Origin: Acidobacteriota bacterium
GTDB taxonomy: Bacteria; Acidobacteriota; Terriglobia; Terriglobales; Acidobacteriaceae
DNA length: 64,000 nt
Direction of reading: 5' to 3'
Assembly: GCA_018268855.1 (NCBI GenBank)
Contig: JAFDVR010000006.1
Span: 326,435-390,434, forward strand
The notes under the pieces are model-generated. The model had not been told where the DNA came from. It searched no databases and worked only from the letters and a program-made list of their open reading frames with translations. Positions within the stretch are counted from its first letter, which is position 1, and the number at the start of each line of letters is the position of its first letter. The translations under genes were made by a program, and so were the position numbers. Positions 1-7,617 of this stretch are shown here, one piece after another.

Positions 1-1173
1 GCTCTTCTTCAGCGCGTCGTTAATATGCATATCCACCCGGCCATACTGGTGCTCACCGAATTCGTTCTGCAACATCGCGACGAGCTCGCCGAGCGTCTTC
101 TTCTCTTCGGCCATCACGTTCGCGATCATCAGCGCATTAAAGATGCCATCACGTTCCGGCAGATGCCTGGTGATGCCGATGCCCCCAGACTCTTCCCCAC
201 CCATCAGCACATCGCCTGCAAGCATAAAGTCGACGACGTATTTGAAGCCGATACCGTGCTCGTGCAGCTTGAGGCCATATTTCGCAGCGATGCGGTCGAT
301 CATCTTGGTAGTGTTGAAAGCGCGTGTTACATCGCCTTTCCAGCCCTTGCGCTCCACCGCCCACCACAGCAGGATGGAGAAGAGCTTGTGCGCGTCCACT
401 ACGTTGCCGTGCTCATCGACAGCCCCGATACGGTCCGCGTCACCATCTGTGATGAGTCCCGCATCGCATTTATTCGCTACAACTGCCTTCTGCGTAAGTG
501 CGATATGCGGCAGGATAGGTTCAGGATTGATGCCGGGGAACAGCGGGTTGCGTTCGCTGCGAATCTCCACACAGGGCACACCGGCCTGTTCGAAGATGCC
601 TTTCAGCACACCCGAGCCTGCGCCGTACATGCTGTCGATGAGGAAACGCAGGCCGGATTCTTTGATCAGCTTCAGATCGGCAAACTTCGTCACTGCCACC
701 AGATACTCTGGCAAGAAATCGGTACGCTCGATCCTGCCCGGCTGCTTTGCTTCCGGCAGCGGCTTGCCAAGGTTCAACTCGATGCCTTTGACGATCTCTG
801 CCGTGGCCGAACCGCCGAATGGCCCCTTGTATTTGAAGCCGTTCCACTGCGGCGGATTATGGCTCGACGTGATCATCACGCCACCCGCAGCGCCGCGATT
901 GCGCACAGCATATGACAGCGCAGGCGTGGGTGTTACGCGGTCTGCAAAGAAGACAGGAATGCCGGCAGCGGAAAGTGTCTCAGCAACCACCGTTGCAAAC
1001 GCCTCGGAACCGAAGCGCGTGTCCCAGCCGATGCAGACGCCCTTCGCGGTGTCGCCGCATTGCACAACGTAGTTCGCCACGGCGGCAGCGGCGGTGCGGA
1101 CGTTCTCATAAGTAAAGTCATCGGCAATGATGCCGCGCCAACCGTCAGTGCCAAACTTCACAACCTGCTTCAT
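1..1173 (-). CDS. Phosphoglucomutase/phosphomannomutase family protein (3' end beyond window)
   Basis: Phosphohexomutase of the alpha-D-phosphohexomutase superfamily, which interconverts hexose 1- and 6-phosphates in the cytoplasm. The reading frame is open from the ATG at 1173 to base 1 (391 codons), so the C-terminus is missing only because the window ends. Visible signatures are the N-terminal FGTDGWRG (residues 7-14), the phosphoserine loop ITSSHNPPQWNGFK (101-114, serine 104), the metal loop TDGDADRIG (242-250) and the sugar-binding GGEESGGIG further on. The aminotransferase gene ends 11 bp upstream, so the two are probably co-transcribed. Glucose versus mannose specificity cannot be decided; the family call is firm. 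Confidence 0.93.
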   Translation of the reverse strand, partial: MKQVVKFGTDGWRGIIADDFTYENVRTAAAAVANYVVQCGDTAKGVCIGWDTRFGSEAFATVVAETLSAAGIPVFFADRVTPTPALSYAVRNRGAAGGVMITSSHNPPQWNGFKYKGPFGGSATAEIVKGIELNLGKPLPEAKQPGRIERTDFLPEYLVAVTKFADLKLIKESGLRFLIDSMYGAGSGVLKGIFEQAGVPCVEIRSERNPLFPGINPEPILPHIALTQKAVVANKCDAGLITDGDADRIGAVDEHGNVVDAHKLFSILLWWAVERKGWKGDVTRAFNTTKMIDRIAAKYGLKLHEHGIGFKYVVDFMLAGDVLMGGEESGGIGITRHLPERDGIFNALMIANVMAEEKKTLGELVAMLQNEFGEHQYGRVDMHINDALKKS

Positions 1174-1184
1174 CGTCTGTCCTG

Positions 1185-2387
1185 TTACGCAAGCTGCGAA
1201 AGGTACTTGGTCATACGCTCGATGCCCTTGTCGATCACATCGGCAGACACAGCATACGAAAAACGGATGTGCTCTTTGGTGCCAAAAGCCTCACCGGGAA
1301 CAACGACCGTATGCGCTTCAGTAAGCAGTTTGGATGCGAGGTCGCTTGCACTCTTGATGCCGCCCTTGCCAAAGTACGCGCTGATGTTCGGGTACACATA
1401 GAATGCGCCCTCAGGCGTGGTGCAGGTGACTCCGGGGATAGCGCGCAGACCTGCAAGGATGCGGTCACGCAGCTTCAGATAGTCCGCCTTCATCTCCGCA
1501 ACACAACCCTGATCGCCGCTCACAGCCGCAATGCTGGCATGCTGCACCGGGGTGGCTGCATTCGACGTACTCTGCGACTGCAGCTTACTCATGGCCGCGA
1601 TGATCTGCTTCGGCGCGAGCGCGTAGCCTGCGCGCCAGCCGGTCATAGCGTACGTCTTCGAAAGTGAGCCGAGCACTACAACGTGCTCCTTGCAATCCGT
1701 GAACGATCCGCCGCTCACGCATGCGCCTGTGTAGTTCAGATAGACGTAGCACTCGTCGAGCAGAATATAAATGCCCTTCGAATGTGCGAGGCGAACGATC
1801 GCCTCCAGATCGCCCGGCGAAACCACTGCACCCGAAGGATTGCTGGGCGAGTTGAGGATAATTGCCTTCGTCTTCGGCGTAATGGCCGCTTCGATCATCT
1901 GGGCAGTAATACGGAAGTTTTCCGTCTCCTGCGCTTCCACATACACCGGAACGCCGCCCGCGTACTGAATGATGTCTTTGAAGGAAACCCAGAACGGCAC
2001 CGGCAGAATCACTTCATCGCCATGATCGACCAGCACCTGGATCGCATCGAAGAGCGCATGCTTGCCGCCGACGGTGAAGACACACTCTTCCGGCGCATAC
2101 TGCGAACCGAAGTCGGCAGTGTGACGCTCGACGATGGCCTTACGCACCTCGGGAATGCCCGCCACAGCGGTGTAGCGCGTGTAGTTCTTCTCGATGGCGT
2201 TGATGGCCGCGTCTTTAATATGGCGTGGCGTGGCAAAGTGCGGCTCGCCGGCGCCGAAATCGGCCATATCGATACCGGAGGCCTTCATCTTCAGCGCCTC
2301 GGCAGTGATGGCCATCGTGGCCGAAACTTCAATGCGGTTGATGCGGTCCGTCAGGACCTTCTTCGCTGTCTCTGTTGCGGGGCTCAT
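1185..2387 (-). CDS. Class I/II PLP-dependent aminotransferase (aspartate aminotransferase type)
   Basis: A 400-residue fold-type I aminotransferase, probably aspartate or a related amino acid to 2-oxoglutarate. The pyridoxal-phosphate lysine is in SLSKTYAMTGWRAGY (lysine 244). The cofactor-contacting SPSNPSG motif is at 180-186 and the aspartate contacting the pyridine nitrogen is in LLDECY (about 211). Full length for the family. It lies just upstream of the phosphohexomutase on the same strand. The resemblance is to the subgroup-I-gamma aspartate aminotransferases of many bacteria; substrate specificity (aspartate, aromatic, prephenate) is not resolved by sequence alone. Confidence 0.9.
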   Translation of the reverse strand: MSPATETAKKVLTDRINRIEVSATMAITAEALKMKASGIDMADFGAGEPHFATPRHIKDAAINAIEKNYTRYTAVAGIPEVRKAIVERHTADFGSQYAPEECVFTVGGKHALFDAIQVLVDHGDEVILPVPFWVSFKDIIQYAGGVPVYVEAQETENFRITAQMIEAAITPKTKAIILNSPSNPSGAVVSPGDLEAIVRLAHSKGIYILLDECYVYLNYTGACVSGGSFTDCKEHVVVLGSLSKTYAMTGWRAGYALAPKQIIAAMSKLQSQSTSNAATPVQHASIAAVSGDQGCVAEMKADYLKLRDRILAGLRAIPGVTCTTPEGAFYVYPNISAYFGKGGIKSASDLASKLLTEAHTVVVPGEAFGTKEHIRFSYAVSADVIDKGIERMTKYLSQLA

Positions 2388-2425
2388 GCCTTCTAGTTTC
2401 GCAGATTCACCCCGCCAAAGTCACA

Positions 2426-2839
2426 CTAAGCCGACTTTGCCCGCCGGGACTTCAAATCCTCCAACAATTGTTGGATTTTGTCCTCGCGCTCTAGCTTGCG
2501 GAAGCGATCTTCCAGCCTCTCCGTTGAAAACTCCTCTTCCACCTCGCGATGAGCCGTATTCACTGCATTTTCCCGCATAATTTTGCCACGCATCCTGTCG
2601 ATGGAGCGCACCAGATCGGGCCCAGTCGTGCCACTCTGCGCCTTGTTTGCCTTGCCCGTAGCGCGGCTACGGTGATGCTGGACCAGCAGAAGATCGCAGC
2701 GTGCAGCGGTGTCCTGCAGCTTCTGTTGCAGCTTGCTGTAGTTGAGGCGAAGCGTCTCCGCTTCGGCGCGCTGGTCTTCAATGCTTTGAAATCTGCTGCC
2801 TTCTATTTCAAAAGAAATGTTTTCGCGGAACAGTAGAAA
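2426..2839 (-). pseudogene. C-terminal remnant of a PspA/IM30 (phage-shock/Vipp1) family gene
   Basis: From the codon after the coaD stop to the TAG at 2426-2428, the minus strand is open for about 137 codons and reads as the second half of a PspA/IM30 protein. It contains the helical segment ending in CDLLLVQHHRSRATGKANKA, then the IDRMRGKIMREN and LEDRFRKLEREDKIQQLLED heptad-like stretches typical of the family's C-terminal coiled coil. No ATG, GTG or TTG occurs before a GTG at 2611, in the middle of the homologous part, and the N-terminal half of a normal protein of about 220 residues is absent. The frame is the same as coaD and begins directly after its stop. Most likely a 5'-truncated relic; alternatively a short protein of 61 residues made from the GTG. 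Confidence 0.55.
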
Positions 2840-3361
2840 TTACAGCGGATTCTCTACGCCCGGCCCCTGCGCATCTTTCTCTACCTTCGACCGCAGGCGG
2901 TCTACAACGCGCTGCGGCACAAGGTCGCTCACATCGCCGCCCAGCCGGTAAACACCCTTGATTAGCCGCGAGGACACGTAGGTGTACTTCTCCGCCGGCA
3001 TCATAAAGATGGTTTCCAGTTCCGGGGCGAGTTTGCGATTCATCATCGCCATCTGGAACTCATACTCGTAATCCGAAATAGCCCGAATACCGCGCAGCAC
3101 CGCGTCGGCCTTCTCCTGCCGTGCAAAATCAACAAGCAGGCCATCGAACGTAGCCACGGAAACATTCCCAAACTGACGAGTCTCTTCGGTCAACATCTCC
3201 ACCCGCTCCGCAGTGGTGAAAAGCGGCTCGCCCTTGGTGGAGTTGCGCAGGATCGCGACCGTCAGATGTTCAACGATCTTTGCCCCGCGCGCGATCAGGT
3301 CAAGGTGACCGTTGGTCGGCGGGTCGAACGTACCGGGGTAAATTGCGTGCACTTTTGACAT
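2840..3361 (-). CDS. coaD: Phosphopantetheine adenylyltransferase
   Basis: Transfers AMP from ATP to 4'-phosphopantetheine, the penultimate step of coenzyme A synthesis. The ATG at 3361 gives 173 residues, close to the usual 160-170. The nucleotidyltransferase T/HxGH signature is in YPGTFDPPTNGHLDL (residues 8-22), and the ISSR/K-like motif is in the C-terminal TYVSSRLIKGVYRLGGDVSD. A longer in-frame start 53 codons upstream would add a non-homologous extension and would run into the divergent sigma-factor promoter, so I prefer the internal ATG. The PspA relic follows directly. Confidence 0.95.
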   Translation of the reverse strand: MSKVHAIYPGTFDPPTNGHLDLIARGAKIVEHLTVAILRNSTKGEPLFTTAERVEMLTEETRQFGNVSVATFDGLLVDFARQEKADAVLRGIRAISDYEYEFQMAMMNRKLAPELETIFMMPAEKYTYVSSRLIKGVYRLGGDVSDLVPQRVVDRLRSKVEKDAQGPGVENPL

Positions 3362-3434
3362 CGTTTGCAGGATATCGCGAAAAATTTGCCTACGAACGTA
3401 GTCTTTCGCGATTACGGCACGTCTGTAACGCACG

Positions 3435-4025
3435 ATGGCAGAAGACGCGATGCAGCCGGTGGAGATTGCGATCCTTGCGGAGAGCCAGAGATCTGTTTCT
3501 CCTCTGGAAGACATTGCCACGGTGCACGCACTCTACGAGCAGCGCGTCTTCCGGTTTTTGCTAATGAACTTGCGTGACCGCGATGCCGCGCTCTCGCTTA
3601 CTCAGGACACCTTTTTAAATGCATGGCGTTATCGTGCAAACTTCCGCGGAGAATGCTCAATTGCAACGTGGCTCATGCGGATTGCGGTCAACCTGCTGCG
3701 CGACCACACCCGCACCGAGCAATTCAAGTTTTGGAAACGGGCCTCAGCAACAGCCGCAAGCGTGGACGATCTGAAGTTGCAGCACCCTACGCAATCGGCA
3801 GAGAAGAGTCTAATCGCGCACGAAAAATTGATTGCGGTCTGGAAGTCGGTCGAGGAATTATCGCAGCGCCAACGCACTGTATTTCTGCTGCGCTTTGTGG
3901 AGGAGTTGGAATTGAACGAGATTGCCACCGTCACCGGAATTCCGCTGGCCACGGTGAAGAGCCACCTGTATCGCGCGCTGGACCACATTCGCGCTAAACA
4001 CAATGCCATGAAGGGGAGTGCATAA
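3435..4025 (+). CDS. RNA polymerase sigma-70 factor, ECF subfamily
   Basis: A 196-residue ECF sigma factor. Region 2 (about 33-96) includes QDTFLNAWRYRANFRGECS, with the core-binding and -10 recognition helices. Region 4 (about 138-188) reads LSQRQRTVFLLRFVEELELN followed by the helix-turn-helix EIATVTGIPLATVKSHLYRA. There is no extra C-terminal domain. The stop overlaps the start of the next gene (TAATG at 4023-4027), so it is translationally coupled to its anti-sigma factor. It is divergent from coaD with a 73-bp gap that must hold both promoters. Confidence 0.93.
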   Translation: MAEDAMQPVEIAILAESQRSVSPLEDIATVHALYEQRVFRFLLMNLRDRDAALSLTQDTFLNAWRYRANFRGECSIATWLMRIAVNLLRDHTRTEQFKFWKRASATAASVDDLKLQHPTQSAEKSLIAHEKLIAVWKSVEELSQRQRTVFLLRFVEELELNEIATVTGIPLATVKSHLYRALDHIRAKHNAMKGSA

Positions 4026-4483
4026 TGCATCCACACCTTACCTCGGAACAGATGGAGCGCCTGCTGCACGACCCCGCCGCCCGCGCCGCAGTCCCGCACC
4101 TGCAAGTCTGCCAACCATGCATGCAAGAACTTGATCAGCTTTCACAGATCTTTGCCGATCTGAGAACGGCTTCCACAGAGATGGCTATGGGACATCACCG
4201 CCTGGCCATACTGTCCTCATCCGGCCACTCTCTTTCCAGATGGGCTTATGCGTTTGCCGCCGTTGTTGCGCTGGCCGTAGCTATTGTGCCAGTAGCGCTG
4301 CATCACAACCATGCCGTAACCGGACAGGCAAAGCAGCCGTTGCCGCACGTCCAGCAAACCATCTCAGACGACGCGCTGCTTAACAGCATTCAAAGCGACC
4401 TTTCCGCCTCGGTGCCTGCGGCCATGGAGCCGCTTGCCGCGACATCCGGGCAAACCAACTCCAACCTATCCAACAAGGACTAG
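4025..4483 (+). CDS. Membrane-anchored zinc-type anti-sigma factor
   Basis: A 152-residue probable anti-sigma factor for the ECF sigma encoded directly upstream. The N-terminal cytoplasmic part carries an H-x3-C-x2-C arrangement (His25, Cys29, Cys32 in PHLQVCQPCMQEL), the signature of zinc-binding anti-sigma domains. One hydrophobic segment follows at about 73-92 (WAYAFAAVVALAVAIVPVAL), then a periplasmic tail of about 60 residues without a recognised domain. The start overlaps the sigma stop by one base, and a periplasmic Spy/CnrX-like gene follows after 5 bp. Family by motif and context; the similarity to named anti-sigma factors is weak outside the zinc motif. Confidence 0.82.
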   Translation: MHPHLTSEQMERLLHDPAARAAVPHLQVCQPCMQELDQLSQIFADLRTASTEMAMGHHRLAILSSSGHSLSRWAYAFAAVVALAVAIVPVALHHNHAVTGQAKQPLPHVQQTISDDALLNSIQSDLSASVPAAMEPLAATSGQTNSNLSNKD

Positions 4484-4488
4484 ACACA

Positions 4489-5112
4489 ATGAAATCAGCC
4501 CTTCTTTTGACAGCACTGGCTCTTACTTCCATGCCATGCGCCTTCGCACAGGACGCGCCGCCTCCGCCCAAAGCAGCGCCCACTCCCAAACCAATGCCCT
4601 GCAAAGGCAATCCGATGATGAAGCATGATATCCACATTATCGAGCGGCACGATTCAGGAACACCGGGCCTAATGCTGCCCCCTGGCGCCTGGTGGAAGAG
4701 TACGGAAATCACGCAAAAAATCGGCCTCACGCCTGAGCAGCAGAAACGTATTGAAGATATTTTTCTGCAAAGCCGCGTGGAACTTATCGACAAGCACGCC
4801 GCGCTCGAGAAGCAGGAATTGATGCTGGAACCCCTGCTGAGCGCAAACCCGATCGATCAAGGCAAAGCGCTGGCACAGATCAACAAAATTGCCGACACTC
4901 GCGCCGAGTTAGAGAAAACGAATGCAAAAATGCTGCTCGGCATTCGCGCCGTACTCTCCGCCGACCAATGGACGAAGCTGCAATCGTCACATCACTTTCA
5001 TACTCACGGACCGGATGGCATGAAGATGCGGCATCACGGCCCTGATGGCCCGGAGATGCACATGCGGCAACGCATGGACGCTCCCATGCCAGGCCCTGGG
5101 GCCGCCGAATAA
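4489..5112 (+). CDS. Periplasmic LTxxQ-motif (Spy/CpxP/CnrX-like) protein with His/Met-rich tail
   Basis: A 207-residue exported protein with signal peptide at about 1-20, a proline-rich linker and a four-helix Spy-like core. The core is recognised by paired LTxxQ motifs: LTPEQQKRI starting at residue 80 and LSADQW at 156-161. The C-terminus (about 168-200) is rich in histidine and methionine (SSHHFHTHGPDGMKMRHH), suggesting metal binding. Proteins of this fold act as chaperones (Spy, CpxP) or as periplasmic metal sensors (CnrX). As third gene of a sigma / anti-sigma operon this one may sense envelope stress or metal for the pair; that is inference. Confidence 0.85.
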   Translation: MKSALLLTALALTSMPCAFAQDAPPPPKAAPTPKPMPCKGNPMMKHDIHIIERHDSGTPGLMLPPGAWWKSTEITQKIGLTPEQQKRIEDIFLQSRVELIDKHAALEKQELMLEPLLSANPIDQGKALAQINKIADTRAELEKTNAKMLLGIRAVLSADQWTKLQSSHHFHTHGPDGMKMRHHGPDGPEMHMRQRMDAPMPGPGAAE

Positions 5113-5135
5113 CCTCCAAACTCGAATTCCAACCT

Positions 5136-5162
5136 GAGGCGCTCCGGCGCCTCGTTTTTTAT
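5136..5162 (+). terminator. Rho-independent terminator of the sigma operon
   Basis: GAGGCGC-TCCG-GCGCCTC is a perfect 7-bp stem with a stable tetraloop, followed by GTTTTTTATTT. It sits 24 bp after the stop of the Spy-like gene. Confidence 0.9.
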
Positions 5163-5202
5163 TTCGAGCGCGGCCTGTACAGGTGATACGATTCGCATCG
5201 CT

Positions 5203-6408
5203 ATGTTCTTCACCCGCGTTGCCCTTCTCTCCTCTTTGCTCTGCACGGCTTCCTTCTCCATTCACGCGGAGCTCAAGCCTGTCAGCTATCGCACAGCAGG
5301 CAAACCTTCTTCTGTTGCACTCACTGAGGATGGCAAGTATCTGCTTCTGACGGTGAATGGTGTAGACGAACGCCGCAATGCTGGCGTTCAGGTCTTCAGC
5401 ATAGATACAGCCGGCAAACTGAAAGAGATACGTCTCGTTTCCCTCGGACAAAACGGAGTGCAGGGCATTGTCCTTATCCCGCACACACACTGGCTGGCGA
5501 TTGGCCTTGGCGGTGCGGGTGTTGTCTTCGCGCCAGTGGAGGATGTCATCAGCGGCAAGGCACAATTCAGGGTGATATCGCAGGGGGAAAGAGCAGGCTC
5601 AGGCTATATGGCCGTCTCGCCGGATGGCCAATACCTATACGTCGCTAATGAGTATGCAAAGACAAGTTTCGGCAATGGCGTAGGTACGGTGGGCGTAATT
5701 GCGTTGCACCCTTCTTCTGACGGAAGCGTACACCCACAGGCAATCACGCAGGTTCCCTCTGTTCGAACAACGCCAGGCATTGCGATTTCGCCCGACGGCT
5801 CACGCCTTTACTCCGTGGCGGAGGTGTTTGCTGCCCGCTTTGCAGATAAAATCCCAGGCGCAAAAAACCCGGAACTTCGCCACGATAACTGCAGGCAATC
5901 CGGAGATCGCTCGATGCCTTCCGGAGCTTTGTATGTATGGGACACGGCAAAACTGAATGCGCTCCCTGCCAGTCCCGCCGCCGATACCATGAGTCGTGCG
6001 CGCATGCGCGTCATCCATGCAGGATGTTCTCCGGTCCGTGCTGTGATTACGGCAGATGGTAAGCGGCTTTATCTCACCGCGCGCGGTGATGACAACGTCA
6101 TAGAGTTCGATACCGCGAAGCTGGAAAGCGACCCCGAACATGCCTTTCTTCGCGCACTTAAAACGGACGGCACTGCACCTGTCGGTCTGGCTCTGTTCAA
6201 CCATGACCACTCCTTGCTGGTGGCAAACTCAAACCGTTTTGATGGCGGCAGCGGAACGGCAGCCGTGATCGATCTCGCTTCCGGTAAAGTGACACAGAAA
6301 TTCAAGGCAGGCGACTTCCCACGCAACATCACCCTCTCGCCAGATGGCAAGACACTCTATCTGACGGAGTTCAACTCCAACACACTGCTGGTTATTCCCG
6401 TTGAATGA
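5203..6408 (+). CDS. Secreted YncE/lactonase-like seven-bladed beta-propeller
   Basis: A 401-residue exported protein with signal peptide at about 1-22. Propeller blades are recognised by repeated DG/SPDG turns before beta strands: ALTEDGKYLLLTVNG, AVSPDGQYLYVAN, AISPDGSRLYSVAEV, ITADGKRLYLTARGDDN and LSPDGKTLYLTEFNSNTL. This is the pattern of YncE-like and 6-phosphogluconolactonase-like propellers; no catalytic function can be assigned. It has its own terminator on each side and so appears monocistronic. It is convergent with recA. Confidence 0.75.
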   Translation: MFFTRVALLSSLLCTASFSIHAELKPVSYRTAGKPSSVALTEDGKYLLLTVNGVDERRNAGVQVFSIDTAGKLKEIRLVSLGQNGVQGIVLIPHTHWLAIGLGGAGVVFAPVEDVISGKAQFRVISQGERAGSGYMAVSPDGQYLYVANEYAKTSFGNGVGTVGVIALHPSSDGSVHPQAITQVPSVRTTPGIAISPDGSRLYSVAEVFAARFADKIPGAKNPELRHDNCRQSGDRSMPSGALYVWDTAKLNALPASPAADTMSRARMRVIHAGCSPVRAVITADGKRLYLTARGDDNVIEFDTAKLESDPEHAFLRALKTDGTAPVGLALFNHDHSLLVANSNRFDGGSGTAAVIDLASGKVTQKFKAGDFPRNITLSPDGKTLYLTEFNSNTLLVIPVE

Positions 6409-6410
6409 GA

Positions 6411-6434
6411 AAAGCCCGGTCGTTACCGGGCTTT
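6411..6434. terminator. Bidirectional terminator between the propeller gene and recA
   Basis: AAAGCCCGGT-CGTT-ACCGGGCTTT is a perfect 10-bp inverted repeat whose arms end in A and T runs. It lies between two convergent genes and can serve both. Confidence 0.88.
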
Positions 6435-6449
6435 CTGCCGATTCCTGCT

Positions 6450-7532
6450 TTACTGTTTGCGTGTCGGTCGAACCGCCTCCGCAGCCTTCTCCGCCCCATC
6501 CAGCGGAGCATCCGGAACTTCAGCATTCGCGGACGACGCTCCGATCTTCAGCTTTGTGCGCAGGTCCTTATCGATCCGGCTGAACACGTCAGGATTGGAT
6601 TTGAGGAAGGCGCGAACATTCTCGCGGCCATTACCCAGGCGCTCACCGGAGTACGAATACCATGCACCGCTCTTGTCTACGATATTGTTCGCCACGGCGA
6701 GGTCCAGCACATCGCCTTCACGCGAAATACCTTCGCCGTAGAGGATGTCGAACTCCGCGTCGCGGAACGGCGCAGCCACCTTGTTCTTAACGATCTTCGC
6801 CTTGGTGCGTGAACCCGTGACGACATCGCCCTCTTTCACGGCGCCGATGCGGCGGATATCGATACGTACCGACGAATAGAACTTCAGAGCGCGCCCACCG
6901 GTCGTCGTCTCAGGATTGCCGAACATGACGCCGATCTTTTCGCGAATCTGGTTAATGAAGATGAGGCAGGTGCGGCTCTTGGCCACCGTGCCAGTCAGCT
7001 TACGCAGAGCCTGAGACATCAGACGCGCCTGCAGACCAACATGCGAATCGCCCATCTCGCCATCGAGTTCCGCCTTCGGCACCAGTGCAGCAACGGAGTC
7101 CACCACTAATACATCGATCGCACCGCTGCGGACGAGCGCTTCGGTAATCTCCAGTGCCTGCTCACCGTAGTCGGGCTGCGAGATCAACAGGTTGTCTACA
7201 TCCACACCCAACTTGCGCGCGTAGACCGGGTCGAGAGCATGCTCGGCGTCCACAAATGCAGCCAGGCCGCCGGCCTTCTGTGCCTCGGCAATGATCTGAA
7301 GCGTAATGGTCGTCTTACCACTCGACTCAGGCCCGTAGATCTCCACCACGCGGCCACGTGGCACGCCGCCTACGCCGAGCGCCGCATCGAACGAGATCGA
7401 ACCCGTCGAGATCACGGAGATAGGAACAATGGCATCGCGCGCGCCCAGGCGCATGATCGATCCCTTGCCAAACTGCTTCTCAATATTTGCCAGCGCCAGG
7501 TCTATTGCCCTTGAACGTTCATCAACTGCCAC
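6450..7532 (-). CDS. recA: Recombinase RecA
   Basis: DNA strand-exchange ATPase and LexA coprotease. It has 360 residues, with Walker [10 protein letters not shown] at 67-75, Walker B DVLVVDS at 141-147, the loop-2 region in [20 protein letters not shown] and the standard C-terminal domain. The last 25 residues are alanine/glutamate-rich and end in a basic RPTRKQ rather than a purely acidic tail. A GGGAG ribosome site precedes the ATG. It stands alone; no recX follows in the window. I could not recognise a LexA box in the 85-bp upstream gap. Confidence 0.98.
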   Translation of the reverse strand: MAVDERSRAIDLALANIEKQFGKGSIMRLGARDAIVPISVISTGSISFDAALGVGGVPRGRVVEIYGPESSGKTTITLQIIAEAQKAGGLAAFVDAEHALDPVYARKLGVDVDNLLISQPDYGEQALEITEALVRSGAIDVLVVDSVAALVPKAELDGEMGDSHVGLQARLMSQALRKLTGTVAKSRTCLIFINQIREKIGVMFGNPETTTGGRALKFYSSVRIDIRRIGAVKEGDVVTGSRTKAKIVKNKVAAPFRDAEFDILYGEGISREGDVLDLAVANNIVDKSGAWYSYSGERLGNGRENVRAFLKSNPDVFSRIDKDLRTKLKIGASSANAEVPDAPLDGAEKAAEAVRPTRKQ

Positions 7533-7617
7533 GTCTGCTTCTCCCTGCTTCGAACGGTGAAAATGAATAAGTCAGATAGTAACAGCCATTCCGCCGAAAG
7601 GCAAAGAAAAAGCGAAG

